Source: Lachnospiraceae bacterium
GTDB taxonomy: Bacteria; Bacillota; Clostridia; Lachnospirales; Lachnospiraceae
Length of the DNA stretch: 64,000 nt
Direction of reading: 5' to 3'
NCBI GenBank assembly: GCA_029224965.1
Contig: JAQXVO010000023.1
Coordinates: 1 to 64,000, forward strand
Part shown: one piece after another, positions 26,929 to 35,326 of the stretch
Layout of the letters: every line of letters begins with the position of its first letter
Numbering within the stretch: the first letter of the stretch is position 1
Notes under the pieces: generated by a model
The model's database searches: none
What the model saw: the letters and a program-made list of their open reading frames with translations, nothing else
Told to the model about the DNA's origin: nothing
Program-made: the position numbers and the translations under genes

Positions 26929-28989
26929 TCAGTCTTCCTCCAACAGCACCAGCACATCCCAGTCCTTCATATCCACCAGGTCATTTCCCTTATAGACCTG
27001 ATCATTGAGTAGGTCTCTGGCGATCCGGTAAGGGCAGCGGATCTTGAACTTTCTCTGGCTGTAGTTCATGAGGAAATGAACCTTCTGACCACTTTCATTG
27101 ATGACAGTCCGAAGGATCAGAGGGAAGTCCAGGGTCTCCTCTTCCTCATGCCTTGCATCGATATCCTCGACCAGATCCACGTCCGCCTTTTCACAGGCAT
27201 TAAGAATGACATCCTCCAGAAGATTCTCATCACAATTGCAGCCGATGTAGACGGCGCGTCCCATACCGAAGTAATTCCGTACGATGCCGGCATACTGGCC
27301 CCAGTAAGGGTGCTGGTAGTAGATGGCCTTGACTATTTCGCTGTCATCGGGAATCAGAAGCTCCTGCCAGATCGTGATCGGGAGTCCCTTGATTTTTGTG
27401 GTTCCGGGTCTGGTGAATTCCTGATAGTAGCAGCCGAAGACATCGGTCATGCCATAGGGCTGGAGGCCGGTCCGGACCTTCACATTCTCATCGGTAAAGA
27501 AGGACTTAAAGGAGGAAATCAGGGTTCCGCCGTGATCCACGAATTCCCGCAAAAGCCGGATGGTTTCATCGGATGCACAGTAGAGGGCCGGTGTCACAAT
27601 GACCTTGTATTGGTCTATATTTCCCGGGAGGGCATGGACATCGATGACATCGCACTCGATATTCTGCCGGTAGAGGGCCTGGTAGTAGGTCATGACCAGG
27701 TCGTTATAGGAAATGAACTGGGCCCCGGGCTGGCTCCTGTCATCCCCGATCGGGAAATATTTGAGGGCGGTCTGGCTGTCGTTGTCGACGATCAGGGCCA
27801 CCTGGTTTTCCTTGTGGGCGCCCTTCAGCCAGGGCGAAAGCCGCTTCATATCCTGGCCGATTTCCTTACACTCCTTGTAGATCCGGTTCTCCCGCATATC
27901 GTGGGAAAGCACGCCCTTCCAGTAGGTCTCGTAGCTGTTGTGGATGCTGTGCCAGTGCCAGTACTCGACTCCGCAGGCCCCGCTGGCCAGATGGGACATG
28001 GCCTGAAGCCGGAGCTGGCCCGGGAATGGCGTCCAGTAGCGGAAGGCCTGGGCCTCAGTCTCGAGACAAATATAGGGCGCCTGTTTTAAGCACCTTGTGC
28101 TGTCGCCGCCGAAGGCGATCTCGGCGCCGGTCAGATCATCCTGGGTCGGATGATAAATGTCGACCCCGGCAACCGTCAGTGCCTTCGAAGCTTCCAGGTG
28201 ATTCATGCCCGGCTGAACGCCCCAGGAATGTCCGCCCGGCGCCTTTTCGTCCTGCTTCCAGTCGAAATCCAGATTGTGGGTCACAAACTGGCTGGGTTTC
28301 CGGTATTCATCAATAATATGCCTCTGCCAGAGGAGGAAATCCGCGGCCAGCTTTCTCTGGAAACGCTCAAATTCCGCTGCCAGGGATCCGTTGATGGTTC
28401 CGCGGACATCCGGCATGTCATCCCAGGATCCGATGGAATTGCTCCAGTAGGCCAGGCCAAAGGCCTTGTTCATGGCTTGGACCGTGCCGAATTTTTCCTT
28501 CAGATAGTTCACAAAAAGCTTCTGCACATTGGCACCGGCTGTTCCATAATGCTTGGTCTCATTGTCAAGCTGGAAACCGATCACGCAGTCGTGACTCTCA
28601 ACCACCGGCATCATATGTCGGATCAGAGCCTCCGCTGCATTCCGGTAGGTTGGATTCATAATATCCATGATCTGCCGGCGTCCATAGAGTCCCCGCCCCT
28701 CGGCCGTTGTCGCCAGGACATCCGGATCCTTCTTCACAAGCCAGGCCGGAACTGCATAGGTCGGAGTCCCGACGATGACCTTCATTTCATACTGGTCTGC
28801 CTTTTCCAGGGTATCCTCCAAAATGGAGAAATCATACTCTCCCTCGCGCGGTTCCCAGGTGGACCAGGTGCTCTCCGCGATCCGGATGACATTCATTCCG
28901 GCTTCCTTCATCATGGAAAGATCCTGATCGGTCCGGTATTCCGGCTCATACTCGGGATAATATGCTGCTCCATACAACAATTCGTCCAT
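26929..28989 (-). CDS. Beta-galactosidase/arabinogalactan glycosidase (GH42)
   Basis: The 686-aa protein has the GH42 TIM barrel start (LLYGAAYYPEYEP), the acid/base Glu in GFQLDNETKHYG near residue 150 and the nucleophile Glu in YICLETEAQ near residue 305. The trimerisation (IVTPALYCASDETIRLLREF) and C-terminal beta domains follow. No signal peptide is present, so it acts on imported galactosides. It stands alone, divergent from the hydrolase gene and convergent with MATE. A minus-strand TATAAT lies at 29035-29040. Site AGGAGG precedes the ATG. One sense-strand copy of AAATATAGACC is inside the gene. Confidence 0.94.
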   Translation of the reverse strand: MDELLYGAAYYPEYEPEYRTDQDLSMMKEAGMNVIRIAESTWSTWEPREGEYDFSILEDTLEKADQYEMKVIVGTPTYAVPAWLVKKDPDVLATTAEGRGLYGRRQIMDIMNPTYRNAAEALIRHMMPVVESHDCVIGFQLDNETKHYGTAGANVQKLFVNYLKEKFGTVQAMNKAFGLAYWSNSIGSWDDMPDVRGTINGSLAAEFERFQRKLAADFLLWQRHIIDEYRKPSQFVTHNLDFDWKQDEKAPGGHSWGVQPGMNHLEASKALTVAGVDIYHPTQDDLTGAEIAFGGDSTRCLKQAPYICLETEAQAFRYWTPFPGQLRLQAMSHLASGACGVEYWHWHSIHNSYETYWKGVLSHDMRENRIYKECKEIGQDMKRLSPWLKGAHKENQVALIVDNDSQTALKYFPIGDDRSQPGAQFISYNDLVMTYYQALYRQNIECDVIDVHALPGNIDQYKVIVTPALYCASDETIRLLREFVDHGGTLISSFKSFFTDENVKVRTGLQPYGMTDVFGCYYQEFTRPGTTKIKGLPITIWQELLIPDDSEIVKAIYYQHPYWGQYAGIVRNYFGMGRAVYIGCNCDENLLEDVILNACEKADVDLVEDIDARHEEEETLDFPLILRTVINESGQKVHFLMNYSQRKFKIRCPYRIARDLLNDQVYKGNDLVDMKDWDVLVLLEED

Positions 28990-29034
28990 GCTATCCTCCT
29001 AAAAGACATCTGCCTTCTGTATCAGGTTAAATAC

Positions 29035-29089
29035 ATTATAGCACCTGATGGTGGGGATACTACCCCATGTCTTGCTGCTGGGGTATAAT
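29035..29089. promoter_or_regulatory. Divergent promoter region of GH42 and the hydrolase
   Basis: A minus-strand -10 TATAAT (29035-29040) faces GH42, and a plus-strand TATAAT (29084-29089) faces the hydrolase. Between them are GGGGATACTACCCC and a further GGGGTA, which could be operator half-sites. No clear -35 is seen for either direction. The hydrolase leader 29090-29252 shows nothing else. Confidence 0.45.
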
Positions 29090-29252
29090 AAGCTGGAATT
29101 TCCGAATAAGGATTCCTGTCTCAGGGGAAGCGGGCCGATCAGAAACTGCAGGACTTGGCAGATCTGCGTCGGGTGAACGTGCAGCAACAGAGTCTGACAT
29201 AGGCAAACGATCCATAGCCGGCTATCCCAAGACAGACAGAAAGGACATAAAA

Positions 29253-30014
29253 ATGCAGGACAAACATTTTGACATTAACGAAGAAGGCTACAGCATCCGC
29301 TGCCTGGCCTATTTTAACAAGGATCTCCGCCAGGCGAAAAAGGTCGTCATCGCGACCTACGGCTTCGGCGGCAATAAGGAAAACCACGCGATCTCAACTT
29401 TTGCGGACCGCCTGATCGGCAAATATAAATCCTTCGCAGTCGTCACCTTCGACTGGCCCTGCCACGGCCAGGATGCGCGGAAGAAGCTTCTCCTCTCGGA
29501 GTGCCTGGAATATCTGGACCTGGTGATCAAATATGTAAAGGATGAGATGGGCGCGGAGGAAATCGACAACTATTCCTCCAGCTTCGGGGCCTTCATCACC
29601 CTCGACTATCTGGCCAGGAAGGGCAATCCATTTCACCGGATCGGTCTCCGCTGCCCTGCCATCAAGATGTACGAAGCCCTGACCCAAAATCTTACCGAAG
29701 ATGACTGGAACAAGCTCCATAAAGGCAAAGAAATCCTCCAGGGCTTTGAACGGAAGATGAAGATCAGCAATGAATTTCTGGAAGAAATGCAGACCGATGA
29801 TGTCACAAAGCAGGATTATCTGGACTATGCCGACTCCATTCTGATGATTCACGGCACCAAGGACGAGATGGTGCCCATCGAAGTCACCCGCCAGTTCTCG
29901 GAGGACAACGTCATCGAACTCATCGAGGTCGAGGGTGCCGACCATCCTTTCTCCAATCCCAAGCATATGGACCTGGCCATTCAGAAGATTATCTCCTTCT
30001 TTAAGCCGGAGTGA
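29253..30014 (+). CDS. Alpha/beta hydrolase (serine esterase-like)
   Basis: The long ORF starts at 29067, but the site AAAGGAC favours the ATG at 29253 (MQDKHFDIN), giving 253 aa. The fold is visible as FDWPCHGQD, a nucleophile elbow YSSSFGAF (Ser-X-Ser-X-Gly instead of Gly-X-Ser-X-Gly), the acid in HGTKDEMVP and the His in EGADHPFSN. It should hydrolyse an ester or similar bond in the cytosol; the substrate is unknown. Its closeness to GH42 might suggest deacylation of imported glycans, but that is only context. Confidence 0.82.
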   Translation: MQDKHFDINEEGYSIRCLAYFNKDLRQAKKVVIATYGFGGNKENHAISTFADRLIGKYKSFAVVTFDWPCHGQDARKKLLLSECLEYLDLVIKYVKDEMGAEEIDNYSSSFGAFITLDYLARKGNPFHRIGLRCPAIKMYEALTQNLTEDDWNKLHKGKEILQGFERKMKISNEFLEEMQTDDVTKQDYLDYADSILMIHGTKDEMVPIEVTRQFSEDNVIELIEVEGADHPFSNPKHMDLAIQKIISFFKPE

Positions 30015-30052
30015 GGGGGTATTCATTCGTTTCAAACAGCAAATTTCCGTAA

Positions 30053-30083
30053 AAAATCACCGGCGTTTCCGTCGGTGATTTTT
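30053..30083. terminator. Bidirectional terminator between hydrolase and chorismate mutase-shikimate kinase
   Basis: AAAATCACCG pairs with CGGTGATTTT around a ten-base loop. A and T runs are on both sides, fitting the convergent arrangement. Confidence 0.8.
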
Positions 30084-30115
30084 GCTTGTCTATAGATTTT
30101 CATGCAAAGCGATTA

Positions 30116-30976
30116 TTACTTATCTTCTGCTTTCTCAGCGGCTCCCTCAGCCTTATCTTCCGCATCCTTCTTCTCGTGCTCACGATCGTAGGCGATCAGC
30201 TTGGCGATGATCTCATCACAGATTTCATCGGTCGACTTATGATCGGTAGAGACAATGACATCAGCGACCGCCAAATATTTCTCCCGTCTCTGATTCATCA
30301 GGTCCTCGATGAAGTCCACATTCATATGATTGTTGAGGATCGGCCGGGTATCGGAACCCTTGACACGATCCAGGATGGTCATAGGCTCTGCAGTCAGGAG
30401 AACGATTCGTCCGTTCTTCTTCATGTGTTCCGCATTATCGGGACGAAGGACGACTCCGCCGCCGCAGGAAACGATGGCCTGTTTGATCTTCTGAAGCTCG
30501 ATCAGACAGTTGGATTCCAGATTCCGGAAATAGATTTCTCCATATTCCGAGAAAATCTGGGCGATGGTCATGCCCTGCTTTTTCTCAATCAGCTCATCCA
30601 TTTCAATCCGCTGCATCTCAAGCTTCCGCTCCAGCTCCTTGGCGATGGTCGATTTGCCGGCGCCCATGAAGCCGATCAGGAAGACATTGTAGTCGAAAAG
30701 TGCCTTGGCCTGAACGCGACGGGAATTCTTCATGATATATTTGAAAACATCCAGAATCTCCTCTTCGAAAGGATTATCCTTCAGCTGCTCCTGGAGCTCC
30801 CTGGTCTGCTTGGCTTCCTGCTCCGGCTGCAGAATCGGAATTCCGGTCTCCTTCTTATAGGCGATAATGTCCTGAATGAGCTCCATTCGATCTGCCAGAG
30901 CATCAATCAGACGGGTATCGACATCCCGGATCTTAGCACGGGTTTCTTCCAGCTGATTTGTCTTTTCTTCTTCCAT
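30116..30976 (-). CDS. Bifunctional chorismate mutase-shikimate kinase
   Basis: The 286-aa protein fuses two steps of aromatic synthesis. Residues 1-90 form an AroQ-type chorismate mutase (TRAKIRDVDTRLIDALADRM, with the active-site Arg and Lys of that helix family). Residues 97-265 form a shikimate kinase with P-loop GFMGAGKST (102-110), the substrate-binding Asp/Arg region and CGGGVV. The C-terminal tail is highly charged (EKKDAEDKAEGAAEKAEDK). Shikimate kinase and chorismate mutase are not consecutive steps, so the fusion is not for channelling. A strong promoter lies at 31063-31091. It is next to the TRAP and aro genes but separately transcribed. Confidence 0.93.
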   Translation of the reverse strand: MEEEKTNQLEETRAKIRDVDTRLIDALADRMELIQDIIAYKKETGIPILQPEQEAKQTRELQEQLKDNPFEEEILDVFKYIMKNSRRVQAKALFDYNVFLIGFMGAGKSTIAKELERKLEMQRIEMDELIEKKQGMTIAQIFSEYGEIYFRNLESNCLIELQKIKQAIVSCGGGVVLRPDNAEHMKKNGRIVLLTAEPMTILDRVKGSDTRPILNNHMNVDFIEDLMNQRREKYLAVADVIVSTDHKSTDEICDEIIAKLIAYDREHEKKDAEDKAEGAAEKAEDK

Positions 30977-31062
30977 CGCTACGACTTTCCCTTTCCTTTT
31001 CCCGGATCTGATTACGAAATTTAGACCGCTTTCAGATTTTCCTTCAAAACTGTATGTCCTAC

Positions 31063-31091
31063 ATTATAGAGGATAAACTTCCCATCTGCAA
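31063..31091 (-). promoter_or_regulatory. Promoter of the chorismate mutase-shikimate kinase gene
   Basis: On the minus strand TTGCAG and TATAAT are exactly 17 nt apart, about 85 nt ahead of the ATG. No operator is obvious. Confidence 0.72.
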
Positions 31092-31176
31092 CGCTTTATT
31101 GCTTTTACGTGTAAAAGTTTTTCACTCCGCACTCTTCAGAGCCGTGACCGGATCGATGTCATCGAGCGACCAATAA

Positions 31177-31246
31177 GAACCTGTCAGAGAAGCTTCCAAC
31201 AGATATTTCACTAAGAAATTCCTGAGGGCAGTCCTCTGACAGGTTC
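31177..31246 (-). terminator. Perfect 13-bp inverted repeat downstream of the TRAP operon
   Basis: GAACCTGTCAGAG and CTCTGACAGGTTC are perfect arms around a 44-nt loop, seven bases past the dctP stop. Only TTATTGG follows on the minus strand, so it is a poor rho-independent terminator. It may protect the transcript 3' end or be a protein site. Confidence 0.5.
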
Positions 31247-31252
31247 ATCATA

Positions 31253-32341
31253 TCACTGATTTGCCCCGGCCATATAGGCTTCTACGAGATCCGGGTCTAC
31301 CTTTTTCTCAATGGCGCTATAGACCTTTTCAGCCGCCTGGTCCATGGCATCCTGAGTGGCCTGGTCGAGCTCTATGATCTGGGTTCCGCTGTCCTCAATG
31401 GTCTTGATCCGGGAAGCGATTCGCTTGTCCGACTGCTCTCTTGCATAGGCTTTCGCAGTCTCCGCTGCCTGGCGGATGATCTCCTGCTGGTTCTCGGGAA
31501 GGCTCTTCATGAATTTCTCGGAAACCGTAAGGGAAATCAGGTGAGGCAGGTGGTTGGTCTCAACCACGTATTTCTGCTGCTCGTAGAGACGGTTGGAAAC
31601 GATAACCTCATAGGGATTTTCCTGGGCATCGATAGTTCCCTGCTGGAGTCCGATGTAGACCTCGGAGAAGGTCATGGGAGTCGGGCTGGCGCCCAGGGCC
31701 TTCCAGAACATCATGTGATAAGTATTCTCCATGGTCCGGATCTTCTGCCCCTTGAAATTGCTGATGCTCTTGACTTCCTTATTGGTTGACATAACCCGGA
31801 AGCCCTGATCGGCAAAACCGAGAAGCTCGTAGCCACCCTTGTTGTAGACCTTTTGAATCTTGTCCAGGAAATCCGGATCATCGACCGCCTCTCTTAAGGA
31901 AGCGATATCGGAATAGACGCGCGGCATATCGAAAACAGCAATGTCCGGCATGAAGGTCACCTGAGGCGCCGTATTCTGCACAACAAAGGGGATGTCTCCG
32001 TCCTTCTGGCTTTCCAGAAGCTCCCGGTCGCCGCCAAGGACACTGTTGGGATAGACCTGAATCTTCATCTTGCCGTCGGAAAGCTTTGAGACTTCCTCAG
32101 CAAATTTCTCGGCATAGATCTGAGTAACCGTATCCTCGGGGCTCGAGGTTCCGAGCGGCCAGGCGTAACGCTGGGTTCCGGAGGAATCGGTCTTTCCGCA
32201 GGCCATGAGGCCAAAGACGATCAGAGTCGAAAGAGCCAGGGCTGCAAAGCGCTTGATTCTTCTTTTGGTTTTTTTCTTCGATATGAGGTGGATCCGGAGG
32301 GAGCCGGCTGCTCTAGCGTTTGGTTTACGTTTCTTCATCAT
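31253..32341 (-). CDS. dctP: TRAP transporter solute-binding lipoprotein
   Basis: The 362-aa protein is the extracellular receptor of a Na+-driven TRAP importer. A long basic N-terminus (about 30 aa) precedes the hydrophobic signal and lipobox (GLMACG, Cys near residue 48). The DctP fold has DRELLESQKDGDIPFVVQN and the ligand Arg region KGQKIRTMENTYHM near residue 210, which in this family salt-bridges a carboxylate. GGAGG precedes the ATG. It is the last gene of the dctQ-dctM-dctP operon. Substrate is a carboxylate, and the aro neighbourhood makes quinate or shikimate a candidate. Confidence 0.92.
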   Translation of the reverse strand: MMKKRKPNARAAGSLRIHLISKKKTKRRIKRFAALALSTLIVFGLMACGKTDSSGTQRYAWPLGTSSPEDTVTQIYAEKFAEEVSKLSDGKMKIQVYPNSVLGGDRELLESQKDGDIPFVVQNTAPQVTFMPDIAVFDMPRVYSDIASLREAVDDPDFLDKIQKVYNKGGYELLGFADQGFRVMSTNKEVKSISNFKGQKIRTMENTYHMMFWKALGASPTPMTFSEVYIGLQQGTIDAQENPYEVIVSNRLYEQQKYVVETNHLPHLISLTVSEKFMKSLPENQQEIIRQAAETAKAYAREQSDKRIASRIKTIEDSGTQIIELDQATQDAMDQAAEKVYSAIEKKVDPDLVEAYMAGANQ

Positions 32342-32418
32342 TCTTCCTCCACGTGAGGGTTTTGTATTCTGTCCATCTGAATCCTGTCATGGGATCAGGA
32401 TTTCAGCATAATCTGCCG

Positions 32419-33714
32419 TCATCCTCCGATCAGACAGGTGCTGATTCCCGGGATATAGGTAATCAGAAGCAGGGCCACCAGGAAAAGCAGAATCATGGGG
32501 ACGGCTTTCTTGGCGATATCCATAACCGGCACCTTGGTGAGACTGGATGCCACGAAGAGGTTGACGCCGATCGGCGGGGTAACAAAGCCGATCGCAAGGT
32601 TTACGACCATCATGATACCGAAGTGGATCGGATTCATTCCGACCGATGTAACGATCGGCAGGAGGATGGGCGTCAGAATCAGGATGGCCGGCGTCGTATC
32701 CATGACCATGCCGACGATCAGAAGGAAGACATTGATCACAAGGAGTAGGACGATCTTATTGGTGAAGTGGCCAAGGATCCAGCTGCTGACGGTCTGCGGA
32801 ACCTGCATGAGAGTCAGAACTCTCGAGAAGGCCACGGCCGCTGCCAGGATAAAGAGGATGGGTCCGTAGGTGTGAACCGCCTCCACGCAGATTCTCCAGA
32901 TGTCCTTGAACTTCAGGGTCTTGTAGACGAAGATGCTGACGATCAGGGAGTAGAAGACGGAAATCACCGCGGCTTCGGTCGGCGATGCCACGCCGGAATA
33001 AATGCAGCCCAGGATGATGACCGGACTTAAGAGGGCCCAGAAACCTTCCCGGAGGACTCTGCCGAAACCCTTGCTGTGAAGCTCGTTGACCTTGGCATTG
33101 ATCTTGTCCCGGTCCTCGCCGTTTTTCTTGCAGTAGACGATGGCATAGACCATGAGAAGTCCGCCGATCAGAAGTCCCGGAATGATGCCGGACAGGAAGA
33201 GGTCGCTGACCGACTGGCCCGAAGACGTCGCATAGATAATGAAAGGAATGCTCGGCGGAATGATAACGCCGAGACCTCCGGCGACAGCCACCAGGGCCGT
33301 GGAAAATTTCTTGTCGTAGCCGAGCTCGATCAGGAAGGGGATGGACATGGAGCCGACCGCCGCAACAGTTGCCGGCGCCGAGCCGGAAATCGCCCCGTAG
33401 AAGAGGCAGGTAACAATGACCGCGCAGGGAATACCTGCTGTCCGCTTTCCCAGGAAATAGGCGAAGACGTCGAAAATCTTCTGGGAGATCTGGCCGTGAG
33501 CCATGATGATGCCGGCCAAGACGAACATGGGAACCGCCAGAAGCGGGAAGCTGTCGATGCCGCCCAGCATGGACCGGATGACATAGGAGCCGCTGGCCGT
33601 AAAGCTCGGGTCAAAGAGTCCCGGAAGCACTGCAACGATTCCAAGAGAGATGGAAACCGGAATCGCAATCAAAAGACAGATGATGAAGATGAGAAATATA
33701 AACCCTACTGACAT
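32419..33714 (-). CDS. dctM: TRAP transporter large permease subunit
   Basis: The 431-aa protein has the usual 12 or so membrane helices of the Na+-coupled transport subunit. Signatures include MLGGIDSFPLLAVPMFVLAG, ISGSAPATVAAVGSM and the GVASPTEAAVI motif near residue 240. It works with DctQ as the membrane part of the carrier. The start codon directly follows the dctQ stop, implying coupled translation. Confidence 0.95.
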   Translation of the reverse strand: MSVGFIFLIFIICLLIAIPVSISLGIVAVLPGLFDPSFTASGSYVIRSMLGGIDSFPLLAVPMFVLAGIIMAHGQISQKIFDVFAYFLGKRTAGIPCAVIVTCLFYGAISGSAPATVAAVGSMSIPFLIELGYDKKFSTALVAVAGGLGVIIPPSIPFIIYATSSGQSVSDLFLSGIIPGLLIGGLLMVYAIVYCKKNGEDRDKINAKVNELHSKGFGRVLREGFWALLSPVIILGCIYSGVASPTEAAVISVFYSLIVSIFVYKTLKFKDIWRICVEAVHTYGPILFILAAAVAFSRVLTLMQVPQTVSSWILGHFTNKIVLLLVINVFLLIVGMVMDTTPAILILTPILLPIVTSVGMNPIHFGIMMVVNLAIGFVTPPIGVNLFVASSLTKVPVMDIAKKAVPMILLFLVALLLITYIPGISTCLIGG

Positions 33715-34380
33715 TTATCTGCCCTCCTTTACATTCGGATCCCAAGCAGGATCATGGTCCTTCTTCGCTGCAGGCTGGTCTGCATTTTCGAAAGATTTTA
33801 TTTCGGCAGGCTGGTCTGCATTTGCCGCTTCCTGGTCTTCTTCCGCGATCTCTGCCAGGGATTCGGCCAGGTTGCCTTCCTCGGGCTTCTTGACGTCCTT
33901 ATTGAGAACGATCATCAGATTGATGACCCAGCGCTGAATGATGCGGGCTCCGCAGAGACAGAAGCAGACAAAAGGTGCCGACTGGACCCAGTACATAGGA
34001 ATGCCGCAGGCCGGTGAGGTCTGGCCGGATTCGATCGTGGTCTGCAGATAGCGCCAGGAATATGGAATCAGAACTGCAAAGAAGAGAAAGGAAATGGTCA
34101 GATTCAGAAGCTTGAAGGCTGCTTCTCCACGCCGGGGAAAGATTTTGATGAAGTTATCCACCTTGATGGAAATGCACTTTCTGGTACAGAGGCTGACACT
34201 GATGAAGGCCGACCAGATAAAGAGATATCGGGTGATCTCCTCTGACCAGGACAGGGAATAGCCGAAGACATAACGGGCTATAACCTGAATAATCATGATC
34301 ACGGCCATGGCCATGAGAAGAAGAACCATGAGGATCTCCTCCAGATTTTCCTCCAGATACTTTAAAACTTTCATAGGCAT
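33715..34380 (-). CDS. dctQ: TRAP transporter small permease subunit with an acidic C-terminal tail
   Basis: The 221-aa protein has four membrane helices with the family motif SLSWSEEITRYLFIWSAFIS near residue 45. The last 60 or so residues form a hydrophilic Glu/Ala/Pro-rich tail containing a duplicated segment (NADQPAEIKSFENADQPAAKK) that is not part of the DctQ core. The first of two close ATGs is at 34380; no clear ribosome binding site distinguishes them. It is the first gene of the TRAP operon. Confidence 0.9.
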   Translation of the reverse strand: MPMKVLKYLEENLEEILMVLLLMAMAVIMIIQVIARYVFGYSLSWSEEITRYLFIWSAFISVSLCTRKCISIKVDNFIKIFPRRGEAAFKLLNLTISFLFFAVLIPYSWRYLQTTIESGQTSPACGIPMYWVQSAPFVCFCLCGARIIQRWVINLMIVLNKDVKKPEEGNLAESLAEIAEEDQEAANADQPAEIKSFENADQPAAKKDHDPAWDPNVKEGR

Positions 34381-34423
34381 TACTACTCTCTACTACCCTA
34401 TCTTTAAGTGACCCTTTTGCTTT

Positions 34424-34429
34424 ATTATA
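34424..34429 (-). promoter_or_regulatory. Candidate -10 of the TRAP operon
   Basis: A minus-strand TATAAT lies inside CTTTAGTATAATAAAG, whose ends CTTTA/TAAAG are inverted. No good -35 is present, so an activator may be needed or the site may be spurious. Confidence 0.4.
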
Positions 34430-34473
34430 CTAAAGTATTTCACAAGAAAAAAGCCAATATTGATAATAAGAAA

Positions 34474-34499
34474 GGGCACAAGTCCAAAGACATGTGCCC
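34474..34499 (-). terminator. Terminator of the aroE-MFS-aroD operon
   Basis: On the minus strand GGGCACA and TGTGCCC form a stem followed by TTTCTTATT, between aroD and the TRAP operon promoter region. This separates the two operons. Confidence 0.7.
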
Positions 34500-34537
34500 C
34501 GCTATTTAGCTTTTGTCAGACTGATAAAGAAAACGGA

Positions 34538-35302
34538 TCAGCTGGCATTGTGGATCAGGTTCAGGATGGTATCCAGATCCTTGACATTCATCTGTCCGGG
34601 TGCGGAAACCTTGCCGACTGCACCGAAGGTTGCAGCGGAACCGAAGACTTCGCCCGAGAGGCGGGAGATCAGGCCGGTGCCTGCCATGGACATGGTGATG
34701 ATCGGGCGGTCTGCATAATCGTTTGCCATAGCCTCGGTTGCCTCAAGAAGAGTCAGAACATCCTTCTTGTTCTTCGGCATAACTGCGATCTTCGGAATAT
34801 CAGCGCCCAGATCCTGCATCTTTCTGAGACGGTAAACCAGATCTTCCTTGGCCGGAGTCTTGTCGAAGTCATGATTGGATGCAACGACCTTGACACCGCA
34901 CTTGTGAGCGGTCTCGATGATATCACGGACATAGGAATCACCGGTAAATGCCTCGATATCCACCAGGTCAACCAGACCGGTCATGGCGATCCGCTTGTTC
35001 AGCTCTACATAAGCATCCGGCTCGATTGCCTTCTCGCCGCCCTCCTTGGAGGTACGGAAAGTGAAAAGGATGGGCTTGTCATCGCCAAGAGTATCACGAA
35101 GAGCCTTTGCAGTATCCTCGACTTCAGCGAAATTGAAAACGCCGTCGAACCAGTCGACACGCCACTCAACGATATCATAACGATATTCGGAGAAGGACTC
35201 GGCTGCCTTTACGATTTCTTCCTTGGTCTTTGCAACGATCGGAACAATGATCTTGGGAAGACCTTCACCAATGACTACGTTTCTTACTTTAACAGTATTC
35301 AT
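34538..35302 (-). CDS. aroD: 3-Dehydroquinate dehydratase, type I
   Basis: The ATG at 35302 is chosen over 35320 because GAGGAAAA precedes it and MNTVKVRNVVIGEGLPKIIV matches the usual start; length 254 aa. The catalytic His is in VVASNHDF near residue 140 and the Schiff-base Lys in DIPKIAVMPK near residue 170. The enzyme dehydrates 3-dehydroquinate to 3-dehydroshikimate, in biosynthesis or in quinate breakdown. It is the third gene after aroE and a transporter, which points to use of imported quinate/shikimate. Confidence 0.95.
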   Translation of the reverse strand: MNTVKVRNVVIGEGLPKIIVPIVAKTKEEIVKAAESFSEYRYDIVEWRVDWFDGVFNFAEVEDTAKALRDTLGDDKPILFTFRTSKEGGEKAIEPDAYVELNKRIAMTGLVDLVDIEAFTGDSYVRDIIETAHKCGVKVVASNHDFDKTPAKEDLVYRLRKMQDLGADIPKIAVMPKNKKDVLTLLEATEAMANDYADRPIITMSMAGTGLISRLSGEVFGSAATFGAVGKVSAPGQMNVKDLDTILNLIHNAS

Positions 35303-35326
35303 ATTTTTCCTCGTATTCATTTCTAT

